DNA from: Linyphia triangularis
Lineage: Eukaryota; Arthropoda; Arachnida; Araneae; Linyphiidae
Length of the DNA stretch: 64,000 bases
NCBI GenBank assembly: GCA_963978545.1
Contig: OZ021732.1
Location: 25,616,688 to 25,680,687 of the forward strand
Reading direction: 5' to 3'
The notes beneath the pieces are model-generated. The model did not search any database and had not been told where the DNA came from. It saw only the letters and a list, made by a program, of their open reading frames with translations. This document shows positions 34,780-42,679 of the stretch, piece after piece. The position numbers and the translations under genes were made by a program. The first letter of the stretch is position 1. Every line of letters starts with the position of its first letter.

Positions 34780-37700
34780 CCATTTGGTAACTCTCACTCT
34801 TTAACTTGCAATTAAGAAGGTTGCAGACGATTCAGATATCTGGCGACGGTCTAATTGCATCTATTAAAAGGGAGCCAAGTTGGCAAAAAAAAATTACTTC
34901 ACTTATGACGTAACTGATGTCGCCAATTTGGCTTACTTTTAAAAGATAAGTTATCCGAGCCAAAGATTAGAAATCGTTTGCGCTTTTTCTCATTGAAAAT
35001 CAAAATGAAGTGGGTTGCCAGAAGAATAAGTTTGTTCTATTTTTGGCAAGTTATGACATATTTGGCAATCGGATTTTAGTTCAACTCATTCCAAGTCTAT
35101 TATTGAACAGTTTCGGCCATTTTTGCCACGTCAGACCAGTGGATTCCTAATCTACTCACTTTCTCCAATTTCTATAAAAAATTCGGAATGATGTTCGATG
35201 GGGTCCAAAAATTACAGTCACCTCTCGGACTATTAATGTTTCACTACCATCACAGTTACAACTTTGAAAATTAGAACTAAGAGCTAACATAAACACAATA
35301 GATTATTGCAATCTCGATTACCTAATTAAAAAGAGCGGGGTTTAGTTAAACCTTCTAAACGAGGGAAATTCAAATTTCTCATTTACAATATATTCACTAT
35401 TATAAATTTTAAAACAAATGTCAACAAAGGCAAGCATAGATTAAGTAAGTTTGGCCTCTTCTGATAAATCAATTTTTCGGAATCGGAATGGAATTAAACG
35501 TCTGAAATGTGGAATACATGAATGTCTTTTGATTGCTAAAATGCACTTGGTAAAATTCCGTAGCGAAGCGCGGGTATTCAGCTAGTCTTTTATAATTTCT
35601 AACGTGCATTTTACTATGCTAACATTTAATTTTATTTATAATGCTTCATTATTGTTATGTAACATAAGTAACAATAAAAAAAATTATAATGAAATAATAT
35701 AACCTATAAAAACAAACTTTTTAATATAAATCCTTTATATGCATCGCCAATTTTATATTCATTAATACAGCGCCGATTCTGTAAACAGCGTGTGCTTGGT
35801 GTTTGCATCTAACTTTAATTATCAAAAACATTTTCATCAGCAAAATGTGCGGCAAACTACGTTTCAAAATTTATTTATTAAAAATGAATGTGAATTTATG
35901 CTCTCGCATTCAAGTATCATTTATTTATTCTGATTAAAATAATTTAATTATTTATTTATTAAAAAAAAAATTGAGCAATAGGAAAGAGTTTCAACAATGG
36001 TTGGTTAAATACTATTTTAACGCGATTGGATGACCGCAAGTTGGTTTATTAGTGTTCCGTAAAAATCAACTTTTAGTGACAGTAACAGCCCCAAAATTTG
36101 ATAAAATGCATTATCATTGACATCGAATCTATCTGCCAAGTTACAGCCCGATTGGATGACGGCAAGGGGGGGGGGGGGTCCGCAGATTTGCCCTCCATCG
36201 ACACGCATACACACAAAATTGAATTTAATATAAAGGATTTAAAAACAACATAAAGAAGTCATTAGCTTTACAATTAAAAACTACCAGCTTTCCAAAATAC
36301 TCTGAATACAGCTCTTTAATTCATTAGACTTCATTATACGTATAATTGAACACTTTTTTTACAGAACACTTTGATTAAACGTTTCATTTTTTCAACTCTA
36401 GTTAATTAGACATTACTCTATTATCTAGACTTCAATTTTAGCTGATTACAGTTGTTCCCATAGCATTAACTCCTTCTCACTCACCGAAATATTAATAATT
36501 GCACATTTTTATTTATTAATTAAAATATTATAATGCTTCTCTTAAGATACACTATTTTTTTTTTTTTAATAGATAAAGAAATTATAAAAATATACTTATT
36601 TTCAATTCTTAATCAATTAGTCGAATGATTAGTTACAAATACTGATTTAAGTTAAGTTATCTTGGGTTTAAAGTGTTGCTCAAGTAAAGACTTGAACAAA
36701 TCGATTTCCTGCGGCGCCCAAATACACCAAATGATGTCTCAATGTTCCACCGAATTATAGTAACACTTTCGAGGACATATTTTGGTGAAATGTCCACCTT
36801 AACAATATTGGTCTTCTAACATAACTAGGGGTGTGGAACATGGCGCAACTTTCAATTACACTATAATATTGTTCATTGCATGAAAATTTATGGTGTTATT
36901 TATTATTTTCATATTGTTACGAATTTTTGTATATTTGTAAATATTTCGTAGTGTTAATTTTGTAAATAGTAAAATTTATGTACATTTCGCATAAGGCAGT
37001 GCAATAGTTCGTCGTTAGTTTGTTTCCCCGCAATGTATGTCTTGATGCTTGATAACGGGTTATACAGAGGTAACGCTGGGAAGCGAGTGCTACAAGGAGC
37101 AGGGCATTTAACATTATGGTAATGGCAATCTCGCCAAATTGGCGAGATAGAGCCAAGTTGGCGACAGTTTTGGCGACTAATTTTTGTCGCCAAATTTGGC
37201 AAGAAATCGCTAAAAATCACGCAGAAATCATTCTTCGACCATTTGGCGACATTTTCGCTCCCCATGTACATGTATAGGACTTTTCGACTACGATCTGGAA
37301 AGTTCTCCAAATATCTACCTCTAGAAGACTCACGAAGATTCACCTGTCCTATATAAGGCTGACCAAGAGAGTGGGGAGTGAGTTGACTGATTTTGAGTCA
37401 CTGAGTTAGTTGTTAGCTGAGTCCATTAGTTGACTGGAATTACTGAGTCTCAGTGAACATTCCGAGTAGTTCTAAAGCGAACTGTATTGCATTGTCTTTT
37501 GCGGCGATTTACCAGTTGTGTTGTCAAGTTTTTAACTGCTGTTTTGTGCTCTATTGATGTGAAAAGAGCTGTATTGTGTCTACTAGAACGAGAAGTTCTG
37601 GAGCTGTAAGAGAACTGTGAAGAGTTATTTTGGAATAAATTTCTGCAAGTGTTGATCTGCTTTGGCTTTAAATCTTTCGAACCCATCCACGCAACAATAT

Positions 37701-38238
37701 TTTCACTCATTTAAATAAAAATGGCCTGTTTGCCGATATTTTTGGCAATAATTTTTACATGATGGGGAAAATAAACAACCTACGCCAAGATGGTGAAATC
37801 GGCGAATTTATTCGATAGATTATATTGTATTTCCTTGTAAGCAAAACAGAAGAAAATCAGTCTTTGATAGACGATGTTCAAGGACGCAGAGTTCTGTGTT
37901 AAAGATACTCTTTTTCAACTTTTTACTCTTTTATCGCATTTCTACGGGACATTCGAAAGTGGGGACGATTAAATCTTTTTTAGAGGCATTAGCACAGAGA
38001 TTTTAATCAAAATCATTAGAGCCATGATTTTTTCATGATTTCAACCTTATACGCATGCGCGATTTTGACAAAAACCTTAATGGTAGATCCCATGTCCACC
38101 GCTAACTCGCACACCAAATTTGAACATCGTAGGTCAATTTCTTCAGGGGTTATGCTGACCTCGTACAAACAGACATTTTTTCTAGACCACTATTTTGAAA
38201 TCAGGATATTAAAAAAAAATATGGAGAAATGCAACCAA

Positions 38239-38288
<50 letters not shown>

Positions 38289-38567
38289 GATTTTTTTTTT
38301 ACCGAATGCTATACTTTCATTGCTCTTTGTAAACATATTAGTAATGAAAGTTAAAATAAACACACTCCTCTTTTCTAAATTCCAAGCAATGTTGTGATAA
38401 GAAGAGCAACCAGTTCTGTAATAAAGAGGAGGAGTGAGTGACTGACCTCTGATCCTACGTGACATGAAGTGTCCCCATTCGTCCGAGGGCAGCACCACGA
38501 ACTGAAGCACAAAGCACAGTACTCCCACCACCACAGCACACACTGGGAGCACCACGACGCTGCACAT
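19491..38567 (-). CDS. Claudin/PMP22/CACNG-superfamily tetraspan membrane protein, spliced
   Basis: Joined exons (38567-38447, 31645-31379, 29302-29208, 21248-21088, 19611-19491) give 765 nt, encoding 254 residues plus stop. Every intron is GT-AG and phases match throughout. TM1 is residues 1-26. The first extracellular loop carries the superfamily signature W31...GLW(50-52)..C55...C63. TM2 is about 78-99, TM3 about 118-142, followed by a short second loop (GEGVFKQYEVFKGW), and TM4 is about 158-181. A hydrophilic tail of about 70 residues follows, with a PPPPDP stretch and a His/Arg/Asp-rich end (DDSGHFY). Family members build septate/tight junctions or act as channel auxiliary subunits at the plasma membrane. 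This one lacks the classic C-terminal YV of many claudins, and I cannot assign it to a named subfamily. The start is the first ATG in exon 2, immediately ahead of TM1; an upstream exon appears non-coding. Introns are 1.5-8 kb and packed with transposons. Confidence 0.88.
19620..20330. other. Part of intron 5
   Basis: AT-rich intronic sequence with no recognisable element. An antisense open frame (19875-20162) has no domain signature. Confidence 0.4.
20331..20998. repeat. Degenerate CCTAAAATT-rich repeat with internal hairpin
   Basis: Words of the form CCTAAAATT and CCCTAAAA and their complements recur throughout. At 20780-20851 two 25-nt arms (AACTTAAAAAGAAATAT.. and its complement) with one mismatch enclose a 22-nt loop. 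Such motif-saturated stretches are typical of non-autonomous hAT-like DNA elements. Clear ends were not found. Confidence 0.45.
21088..21248 (-). CDS. Claudin-like gene, exon encoding TM4 and proximal tail
   Basis: The minus-strand acceptor GTTTATTTCAG precedes ATTGTAATC, and the donor is CCATACAG|GTGAAT. Entry is phase 0 and exit phase 2, 161 nt. It encodes IVIVSVDIVILLVCAFENIQ, the fourth membrane helix, followed by WWQIRMSEPPPPDPADVFPE and further cytoplasmic tail up to LPLPY. Confidence 0.9.
21330..21745. mobile_element. hAT-like MITE
   Basis: The termini CAGGGTTCCCA (21330-21340) and TGGGAACTCTG (21735-21745) are near-perfect inverted repeats. The interior is saturated with CTTGAAAATG, GTCCTTAAA and TCATTGA words, a composition seen in hAT-type non-autonomous elements. 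No 8-bp duplication is evident. It lies in intron 4 of the claudin-like gene, about 80 bp from the TM4 exon acceptor. Confidence 0.6.
22139..22262. promoter_or_regulatory. Array of TTGGCGA/TCGCCAA motifs in the LTR U3
   Basis: About ten copies of GGCGA or its complement TCGCC, mostly as TTGGCGA/TCGCCAA, are packed in 120 bp upstream of the LTR TATA box in both orientations, forming several small palindromes. The core resembles E2F-type TTTSGCGC sites. A matching but eroded cluster lies in the second LTR at 37127-37255. Confidence 0.5.
22367..22374 (+). promoter_or_regulatory. LTR TATA box
   Basis: TATATAAA lies in the middle of the solo LTR. The second LTR has TATATAAG at the equivalent place (37350-37357). 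Confidence 0.6.
22751..22815. repeat. (TA)n microsatellite
   Basis: A pure AT dinucleotide run of about 65 bp directly follows the solo LTR. A minus-strand open frame across it (22678-22995) is a repeat artefact. Confidence 0.95.
22817..22981. repeat. Near-perfect foldback (long hairpin)
   Basis: The left arm 22817-22893 starts TTGGCCTATCCTG. The right arm 22907-22981 is its complement, ending CAGGATAGGCCAA. They differ at only a few positions and are separated by a 13-nt loop. A transcript would form a dsRNA stem of about 75 bp. It could be a small foldback transposon, or the inverted end of the repeat that follows, since ATTGGCCAA-like words recur there. Confidence 0.85.
22982..23545. repeat. 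Dispersed repeat family R3, copy 1
   Basis: It contains ACATTGGCCAATACCGC, a block shared with 30880-31180 (ACTGTTCCC, CCATGCCGAA/CCATGCCAAA, AATACACGATTTTT, TTCTCATAACACTAT-like, AACTCTGxATCAACATTTC), and closes with GGATTGGCCAGCG. It is probably a non-autonomous DNA element; its class is not resolved. Confidence 0.5.
23948..25027 (+). pseudogene. LINE ORF1 (DUF4780-like), one in-frame stop
   Basis: The frame runs from an ATG at 23948 to TAA at 25025-25027, interrupted by a single in-frame TAG at 24635-24637; an internal ATG follows at 24659. The N-terminal half is highly charged (Lys/Arg/Glu/Ser-rich), as in nucleic-acid-binding ORF1 proteins. The second half (VKMAVVVEGYPDQKLSEDQL..., RFKYCRLEGGAFIILCA, then LTATEWGILNQ and FYLGFTQVQARIL after the stop) matches my recollection of the DUF4780 domain found in arthropod retrotransposon ORF1s. 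No CCHC zinc knuckles are visible. The in-frame ATG 31 codons earlier in context is not obviously better, so the start is uncertain. ORF2 overlaps its 3' end by 38 nt in another frame. Confidence 0.75.
24990..28599 (+). pseudogene. LINE ORF2: endonuclease, reverse transcriptase, RNase H; one frameshift
   Basis: The first part (24990-26222, 410 codons) begins MSLKLLQINLQHKR and carries the apurinic-type endonuclease (LIQEPWL, GCDVNAHHTIWGS, DITLAS, SMADHQFI). A frameshift at about 26206-26222 moves translation to the 797-codon second frame (26206-28599). In its numbering, RT motif A is FLDIEGAFD (167-175), motif B RGCPQGGVLSPLLWN (223-237), catalytic YADD (257-260) and KYLGVILD follows. RNase H residues are D527 (WYTDGSK), E562 (FQAELLAI), D588 (FSDSQAAL) and D640 (GNETAD). 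A terminal CRKCNMVEETAHHILFEC is the Cys/His motif. In such elements ORF2p nicks the target and primes reverse transcription. With the frameshift this copy should be inactive. Confidence 0.93.
28680..28698 (+). repeat. (TATGAC)n LINE tail
   Basis: Three copies of the 6-bp TATGAC unit abut the 3' target-site duplication. Simple tandem tails instead of poly(A) are usual for I-like LINEs. Confidence 0.85.
28712..29207. other. Intron 4, right end
   Basis: AT-rich intronic sequence. A (TG)n-type run lies near 28868-28884. An open frame on the + strand (28988-29233) is antisense to the exon and is not called. Confidence 0.45.
29208..29302 (-). CDS. Claudin-like gene, exon encoding second half of TM3 and second loop
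   Basis: The minus-strand acceptor TATTTCTCTGCAG precedes TGGTGCTCTCC, and the donor is GGATACAG|GTAAAT. Entry is phase 1 (two bases complete a Val codon) and exit phase 0, 95 nt. It encodes VVLSISVCILASVGEGVFKQ and YEVFKGWAFWIQ. Confidence 0.9.
29570..29754 (-). mobile_element. tRNA-derived SINE (family B), copy 1
   Basis: On the minus strand the head reads GCCGACCAAATGGTATAGTTG...GGTTGCGGGTTCGAGTCTCG, with tRNA A- and B-box character. A body of about 110 bp and an (AACC)n-like tail follow. It is flanked by a perfect 14-bp duplication, GCCGTGCTTTTAAG, at 29556-29569 and 29755-29768. It lies in intron 3. The copy at 41084-41248 is its relative. Confidence 0.9.
29770..30879. other. Intron 3 sequence with a GC-richer patch
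   Basis: 30225-30450 is GC-richer and open on both strands, but no motif is recognised and it adjoins a TAGCACAGCGGTATTGGCCAA word typical of repeat family R3. It is likely internal sequence of a decayed mobile element. Confidence 0.35.
30880..31180. repeat. Dispersed repeat family R3, copy 2
   Basis: It aligns by eye with 23240-23545, through AATACACGATTTTT, TTTCTCATAACACTAT, AACTCTGAATCAACATTTC, CCAGTACATTTT and GTCTACA(G)CAA. It ends near CCGGTATTGCCCA. Confidence 0.5.
31379..31645 (-). CDS. Claudin-like gene, exon with the GLW signature and TM2
   Basis: The minus-strand acceptor TTTTCCCTCAATGCAG precedes GTGTTCCTGTGG, and the donor is ACGCTGG|GTGAGA. Entry and exit are both phase 1, 267 nt. 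It encodes VPVERGHFGLWRLC (the W/GLW..C part of the first loop), the second Cys (C63), TM2 (GAGVAALLHLFATAAFVVLA), a basic TKRRP cytoplasmic turn and the start of TM3. It is strikingly GC-rich compared with the introns. Confidence 0.92.
31646..32032. repeat. Intronic stretch with (TAA)n-type microsatellite
   Basis: AAT/TAA triplet runs occupy about 31812-31875. No other structure is seen. Confidence 0.8.
32033..32817. mobile_element. MITE family M1, copy 2, with internal tandem expansion
   Basis: The ends ATAAATCATTTATATGCA and TAATATAAAGGATT match the other M1 copies. The middle (32232-32555) is expanded to about a dozen tandem 22-26-bp units of TTATTAAAACAATTTTATAA, with a 4-bp TTTA indel distinguishing long and short units. 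The homologous place in copy 3 holds only one or two such units, so the expansion is specific to this copy. Confidence 0.75.
32818..33769. other. Non-coding intron 2 sequence
   Basis: One 107-codon open frame (33305-33628, +) has no recognisable domain, so it is not called as a gene. Confidence 0.4.
33770..35585 (+). mobile_element. Non-autonomous Helitron with internal minisatellite, copy 2
   Basis: It has the same termini as copy 1 (TCTCTATATATAAGGC... and ...GCGGGTATTCAGCTAG|T) and the same unit of about 148 bp, repeated about five times. It is interrupted at 34552-35230 by a separate TA-flanked element, so the Helitron is older than that insertion. The 3' terminal region has GTAGCGAAGCGCGGG, which can form a short hairpin. 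It lies in intron 2 of the claudin-like gene. Confidence 0.8.
34552..35230. mobile_element. TA-flanked foldback MITE nested in the Helitron
   Basis: Inverted ends GACTGAGAGGCGACTGCAAT and (inverted) GTCCGAGAGGTGACTGTAAT continue as imperfect arms of about 190 bp (shared CCCCATCGAACATCAT, GTGAGTAGATTA, CCACTGGTCTG, GGCCGAAACTG). TA lies at 34550-34551 and 35231-35232. The centre contains poly-T (about 34751-34780) and further inverted GCCAAxTTGGC words. There is no transposase. Confidence 0.8.
35716..36245. mobile_element. MITE family M1, copy 3
   Basis: The left end CTTTTTAATATAAATCC-TTTATATG and the right end TTAATATAAAGGATTTAAAAA form short imperfect inverted repeats. The interior shares GCGCGATTGGATGACxGCAAG-like, GACATCGAATCTATCTGCC and GATTGGATGACGGCAAGG blocks with copies 1 and 2. 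A G-run lies at about 36167-36178. Confidence 0.75.
36246..36914. other. Non-coding intron 2 sequence
   Basis: AT-rich. The word GGGTGTGGAACAT near 36830 recurs near 10975, but no defined element is seen. Confidence 0.4.
36915..37696 (+). mobile_element. Solo LTR of a Gypsy-type retrotransposon (copy 2)
   Basis: TGTTACGAATTTTTG...CGCAACA is flanked by the 4-bp duplication ATAT (36911-36914 and 37697-37700). It is colinear with the LTR at 21925-22750, with scattered substitutions and indels. It has TATATAAG at 37350-37357 and AATAAA at 37634-37639. The 15-kb spacing, the differences between copies and the separate 4-bp duplications argue for two independent solo LTRs rather than the two ends of one element. 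Confidence 0.85.
37790..38330. repeat. Dispersed repeat family R2, copy 2
   Basis: Counterpart of 11640-12140. Shared blocks are CTTGTAAGCAAAACAG, ATCGCATTTCTACGGG, GATCCCATGTCCACCGC, TTGAACATCGTAGGTCAATT and CAGACATTTTTTCTA. An A-run of about 40 bp (38247-38286) is followed by T's and ACCGAATGCTATA. Confidence 0.55.
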
Positions 38568-38571
38568 CACC
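38447..38571 (-). CDS. Claudin-like gene, first coding exon (TM1)
   Basis: The minus-strand acceptor TATCTTGTTGCTTCAG precedes G|GTG ATG, and the donor is ATCAGAG|GTCAGT, 125 nt. The first ATG (38567-38565) starts MCSVVVLPVCAVVVGVLCF, the first membrane helix, then LPSDEWGHFMSRRIR, including the conserved Trp31. If an earlier exon were coding, its entry phase would have to be 2. The family tolerates a start directly at TM1, as PMP22 does. Confidence 0.88.
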
Positions 38572-38699
38572 CTGAAGCAACAAGATACAACCATTAAACA
38601 GGTATCGTGCCTGACATGATTAAAAACGAAGTCCTATAGCAAAGATCATTCCCTACGCTCGCTATGTTATTATCTCTTATACCAGTGCATTTAGAAACT

Positions 38700-39060
38700 A
38701 CTTTCTATAAGGCCTTGACATTTGGTGAGTAGGAAAATTCAGATGAGAAAGTTAACTGTGGTGTTGTGTAGGTGTTAGAATAAACACAAACTTTTTCTAC
38801 GATATACGTAACAGTGGTGCAGTAGGTGCTGACTGTCTTAATGAGCAAGTCGTGGTCGAATTTAAACAACACTTTATTTGTAAAGACGAGGAGGGGAGGA
38901 TCTGGGGTTGACGCTTGGCTAGAACAAAGAGTTAAATTACATCGAAAAGGTGTAGTCGAACAGAAAACTAAGGGTTTTATAGATTGGTGATGCTCTAAAG
39001 AACCGGTCAAAGCTGGTTCAAGGCAGACCCGACCAGATTCAAGGCGCACCGGAAAAATCT
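38700..39060 (-). other. Unresolved GC-richer segment with 114-codon open frame
   Basis: A minus-strand frame (38705-39049) is open but low in complexity of motif. TATAAAA lies on the minus strand near 38970. It could be part of a degraded LTR or another mobile element. It shows no splice-compatible relation to the claudin-like gene. Confidence 0.3.
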
Positions 39061-39141
39061 AGGAAATACTAAAGCTAAAAGGGAAGTTCCAACAGGAATA
39101 CATTGCACACATATATGCGATATAAATAAGTCTGAGTTCAA

Positions 39142-39181
<40 letters not shown>

Positions 39182-41083
39182 CCAATTATGAACTTACCAA
39201 CTTGTATCCTAAAAGTAAATTCTTTTATATCCTCATTCTTTTGATGCTGCTGTAGCGGCTTGTTATATAGACTTCATGGAAATTATTCAACGAGCTACAT
39301 TCCTGTGGGCAATGGATGAAAACAAACAAATTACTTTTCTTTTTTACATAATTAGTTGCTAATGCACTAACATAATAGGCCGAGTAATGAAATATCTGAC
39401 CAACCGAACGTAATTTATCAGATTGTCATTCTTTGCAGTGCACTATTTTTGTTTTATCTTCAACAATTTCACCTACGTATAATAACAATTATGTACATAA
39501 TCATTTATTTCTTACACAAAATAAGCTATTCCACAATGAGAACTTACGTTAAAATTTTTTTATTGGTTTTACACACTATTTTTTATTTGCTTTATTTAAA
39601 TTTTTTGCAAGGAAAGTGTATGATTTACAAGAAAAATTAAACTATGAGAATGCCAGTAATTTGCAATTATTGTTATTTTTTTTTAATTCAATTTAGTTTG
39701 CAGGAAGAAAGGCTAATTTCATTAAATTTCGTCCTAAAAAGTTTTAATGATAAAGGATTAAGTAACTATTGCAAATTTAGGCACTCTTTAGTTATATAAA
39801 CAACTAGCTAGATAAACTTGGCCTCGCTTTGAAGGGACCTGTCATTGATGTATACGTCTCACCTTTTGGCGCTTTGCTCGCTGAAAGATTTATTGCTACT
39901 CAAGCATTAGCTCTTTTCACTCGTTGAAAGGTTGAGGCAAATCCTTAATATTAGAACACCCATCCCGGTCGAGAAACAAAAAATGTTCCAAAATTGATAC
40001 AATTATACAACTCTCCCTCCCCTCTCAAAATATTTTAAAATTGGGTTTGTAAAAAGCAAAATTAGAAGGCCATAACTGCGTATCTTTAAAATTTCAGAGC
40101 TCTACGCCTATTAGCAGTCACTTTGTAAAAAAAATTCAGTAAAAAACTCATTAAAATCTCAAGATTCTGCTTGTCAAAAGTCAAATTAGAAGGCTAAAAC
40201 TATTTAAGTTGAAAATTTAAAAGTTCTACGCATATTGAATGTCACTTTCAGTAAGGCCACAAGGATAGAGCCACAAACAGACACTCATACTGCTTGTTTT
40301 ATTATTTTAGATAGATGAGGTCTAATTAATTTAAAATAATAAGGGTTTACAAATTTGTTCGATTCACTAATATAAGTTGATCTTCACATTCGGGAACATT
40401 TACGCTAGTAAGCTCATGCAGTCATGGAACACTTTTTCCCAAAATATTTACAACATTCATACCAAATTTAAGCTGTCCGTGCTTTGGTACAATGGATAAA
40501 AAATACCTGGGGAGATTTTTAACTCTATCGCTCGTATGAATGAATAATACAGTTGAAAATCACATGTACTTCGAAACATATACATACCTTAAAACAAGAA
40601 CTAGTGGCTGCGATTAGGCAAACAAATTAGGGTTGTAACCCTTCCCTATTTTTATTAATTAAGTGATTTACAAAGGCAATTTAGTCTGAATTTTGCAGTT
40701 TGACTTTTGCTTTTGACGCCCAGTCGCTGTCACTGATGATAGAACCAACTTTTTTTTCGGCTAGTTTGACACTCGGAACTGTAGAGCTAAGTTGAAACTA
40801 ATGTCCCTGAAATAGCTCTTGAATTCAGTGTGGAGATCAGCAAACAAATTCCCAAAGTTAAATGGATTAGCATGTTTAGTAGCTCCTATTTTGTGTGTGT
40901 GTGTGTGTTATTTTTGTAATGAAAACCAAATATTTTATTAGGAATAAGAATGAAATTACAATTTTTAAAATGTTCTTTGTGAAGACAATACTTTTCATAG
41001 AAATCTGTTAAGTATAAAAAAATTACATGCATATTAGCATAACGATTTCCATTAATTATTTTTAGTTGTGTACGAACCATAAA
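39061..41083. other. Non-coding intron 1 sequence
   Basis: No gene is present. A poly-T run lies at about 39147-39176. Around 40030-40260 a roughly 130-bp stretch is repeated in diverged form (AAAATTAGAAGGCCATAAC / AAATTAGAAGGCTAAAAC, TCTACGCxTATT). Confidence 0.4.
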
Positions 41084-41248
41084 AGGTTGGTTGTTTTCAG
41101 ATTATCTTGCGCCGTCAGAAACACGAGGGCTATAATGCGCAGAAACATTCGTCATTTGACAAGCCAACATACATTTACAAACACCCATGCCTTACACGGG
41201 ACTCGAACCCGCAACCTCGCGGTCTAGAGGCTAATACGCTAACCACTA
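41084..41248 (-). mobile_element. tRNA-derived SINE (family B), copy 2
   Basis: The minus-strand head TATGGTTCTAGTGGTTAGCG...GGTTGCGGGTTCGAGTCCCG is tRNA-like, with clear B box GGTTCGAGTCC. The body matches 29570-29754, and it is bracketed by the 10-bp duplication GAACCATAAA (41074-41083 and 41249-41258). It lies in intron 1. Confidence 0.85.
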
Positions 41249-41258
41249 GAACCATAAA

Positions 41259-41989
41259 TGTACATTCAAACGTGTTCAAAGTATTAAAAATGAGAAGAAA
41301 TTATCCCCGTGCCAATCTGGGAAAACTTTTTTCTTCTTTTCTACGAATCTCCACGCTCTTTTCAATAAGTATTTGAGGTACATTAGTTGTTGCTAGCGCA
41401 AACCATTTCCACCCAATTTCAGCTGAAACTAGCCGGAACGAAAGTTGAAGTTCCCTCGTGAGACTGACCAACACCAAAACATTAATCTTTAAATAAATTT
41501 AACTTGTGGGTAAAACTGAGCATCTGTCACATTACTAAAGATTTTGCAAGTTCCTAAATACCTTCGATTGTCATGCTGTCTGGTGGGAGTTTTTCAGGCT
41601 TTCTTCCTTTGGATATACCAAAGCGGAGCATTTTCTACTTGAAAGACATCCCTAAGGAATTCTCCCTTCACGTCAGAAAATTACTAATATAACCAACATA
41701 AATATAACTCGGAAACTAAAGCAATTATGACTTTGTTCCGCGATTAAAAATTTCCGACCACGTACAGAACTCATTTTTACCAATTTTTTTACCACTATCT
41801 GTTTCTTTCTTCTTTTTTTTCCGGAAATTATCAAACTAGAATTGGAAGGTGTTTGATCACGATATATACCATTATGTAAGTTAGAGTGCCTTTTAAAAAT
41901 ATATTTTGTACTTATTTTTAGACACGAGACACTAGATAAAAAAAAAACATACACAGGTTTTCCAAAACGAAACCTTGAAAACAAACTTC
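41259..41989. other. Non-coding intron 1 sequence
   Basis: Nothing recognisable; short antisense open frames only. Confidence 0.4.
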
Positions 41990-42450
41990 ATTTAAAATAA
42001 ACTAAACCTGATTGCGCAAATTAAGCTTAAACTCCTAATAAAAAAAACTAAACATTTAAATTTAAAATAATTCTATTTTAAAACATAAACAATAAACACC
42101 TATTGATCACGATCTTTGTTTATAAACATAAATGTTCAATCCAAACATAGATGTTTACAAATTAATGCTTTTATTTAAAGTAATTATTTTTATTTAAATG
42201 GCAAGTTGAGGATGATAACACCTGTAACTAAAAACAAAGACCATTACTTAAAATATTTCTAATTTAGCATGTAAACAATAAAAATCTATGCAATACAACC
42301 CGAACACTGATCTTCAAAAAAATTAAAGATTTCAACCGAAAGTAATTCATTTCATTTGCGAAGCTAATTAAGGTTGTATGCACCTGTTACTAAAAACTAT
42401 GTTCCAATACTTAAAATAATACTAATTTAAAATATAAACAACAACGATTT
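41990..42450. repeat. Degenerate tandem repeat, unit roughly 110-120 bp
   Basis: Blocks such as CACCTGTxACTAAAAAC, ACTTAAAATAxTxCTAATTTA and ATAAACAATAAAxxxCTAT recur about three to four times with much divergence. It sits directly downstream of the 5' exon of the claudin-like gene. Confidence 0.45.
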
Positions 42451-42562
42451 GTTCAGTGCAATCTAAACATCTTATGTATAAAATTGAGAGTGGTTTGCTT
42501 CCTTTTATGGGGTTACAAATGAATAAAAACAAAAATCGGGCCACGAAAGCAGCTGGACTTAC

Positions 42563-42650
42563 CTGCTGATCGACGTCGTGCACAGGTGTGACAGGTTCAG
42601 GGACAGAACACGTGGTGTGGGCGACCGGAAACCGGTTCACTATTTTTTTC
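42563..42650 (-). other. Probable 5' (untranslated) exon of the claudin-like gene
   Basis: A GC-rich, CpG-containing block ends at a perfect donor, GATCAGCAG|GTAAGT (exon end 42563). The frame matching the next exon (exit phase 2) is open back to a stop around 42640 but has no ATG, so the exon appears to be 5' UTR. The other long frame begins with GTG and exits in phase 0, which does not fit. A TATTTAAG element about 30 bp further upstream could be a TATA box. The 5' boundary is uncertain. Confidence 0.5.
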
Positions 42651-42679
42651 TCGGCCACATATGGTGGACTCTTAAATAT

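Noticed and set aside
21925..37696. One large LTR retrotransposon spanning both LTRs
   Set aside because: The intervening sequence contains host exons and unrelated elements, and each LTR has its own 4-bp flanking duplication.
38190..38594. Minus-strand 134-codon frame as one gene
   Set aside because: Only 38447-38571 is exon. The remainder runs through the donor into a poly-Phe stretch from an A/T tract.
42422..42658. Minus-strand 78-codon open frame as the coding first exon of the claudin-like gene
   Set aside because: It begins with GTG rather than ATG, and at the strong donor it exits in phase 0, whereas the next exon needs phase 2. The exon is kept as probable 5' UTR.
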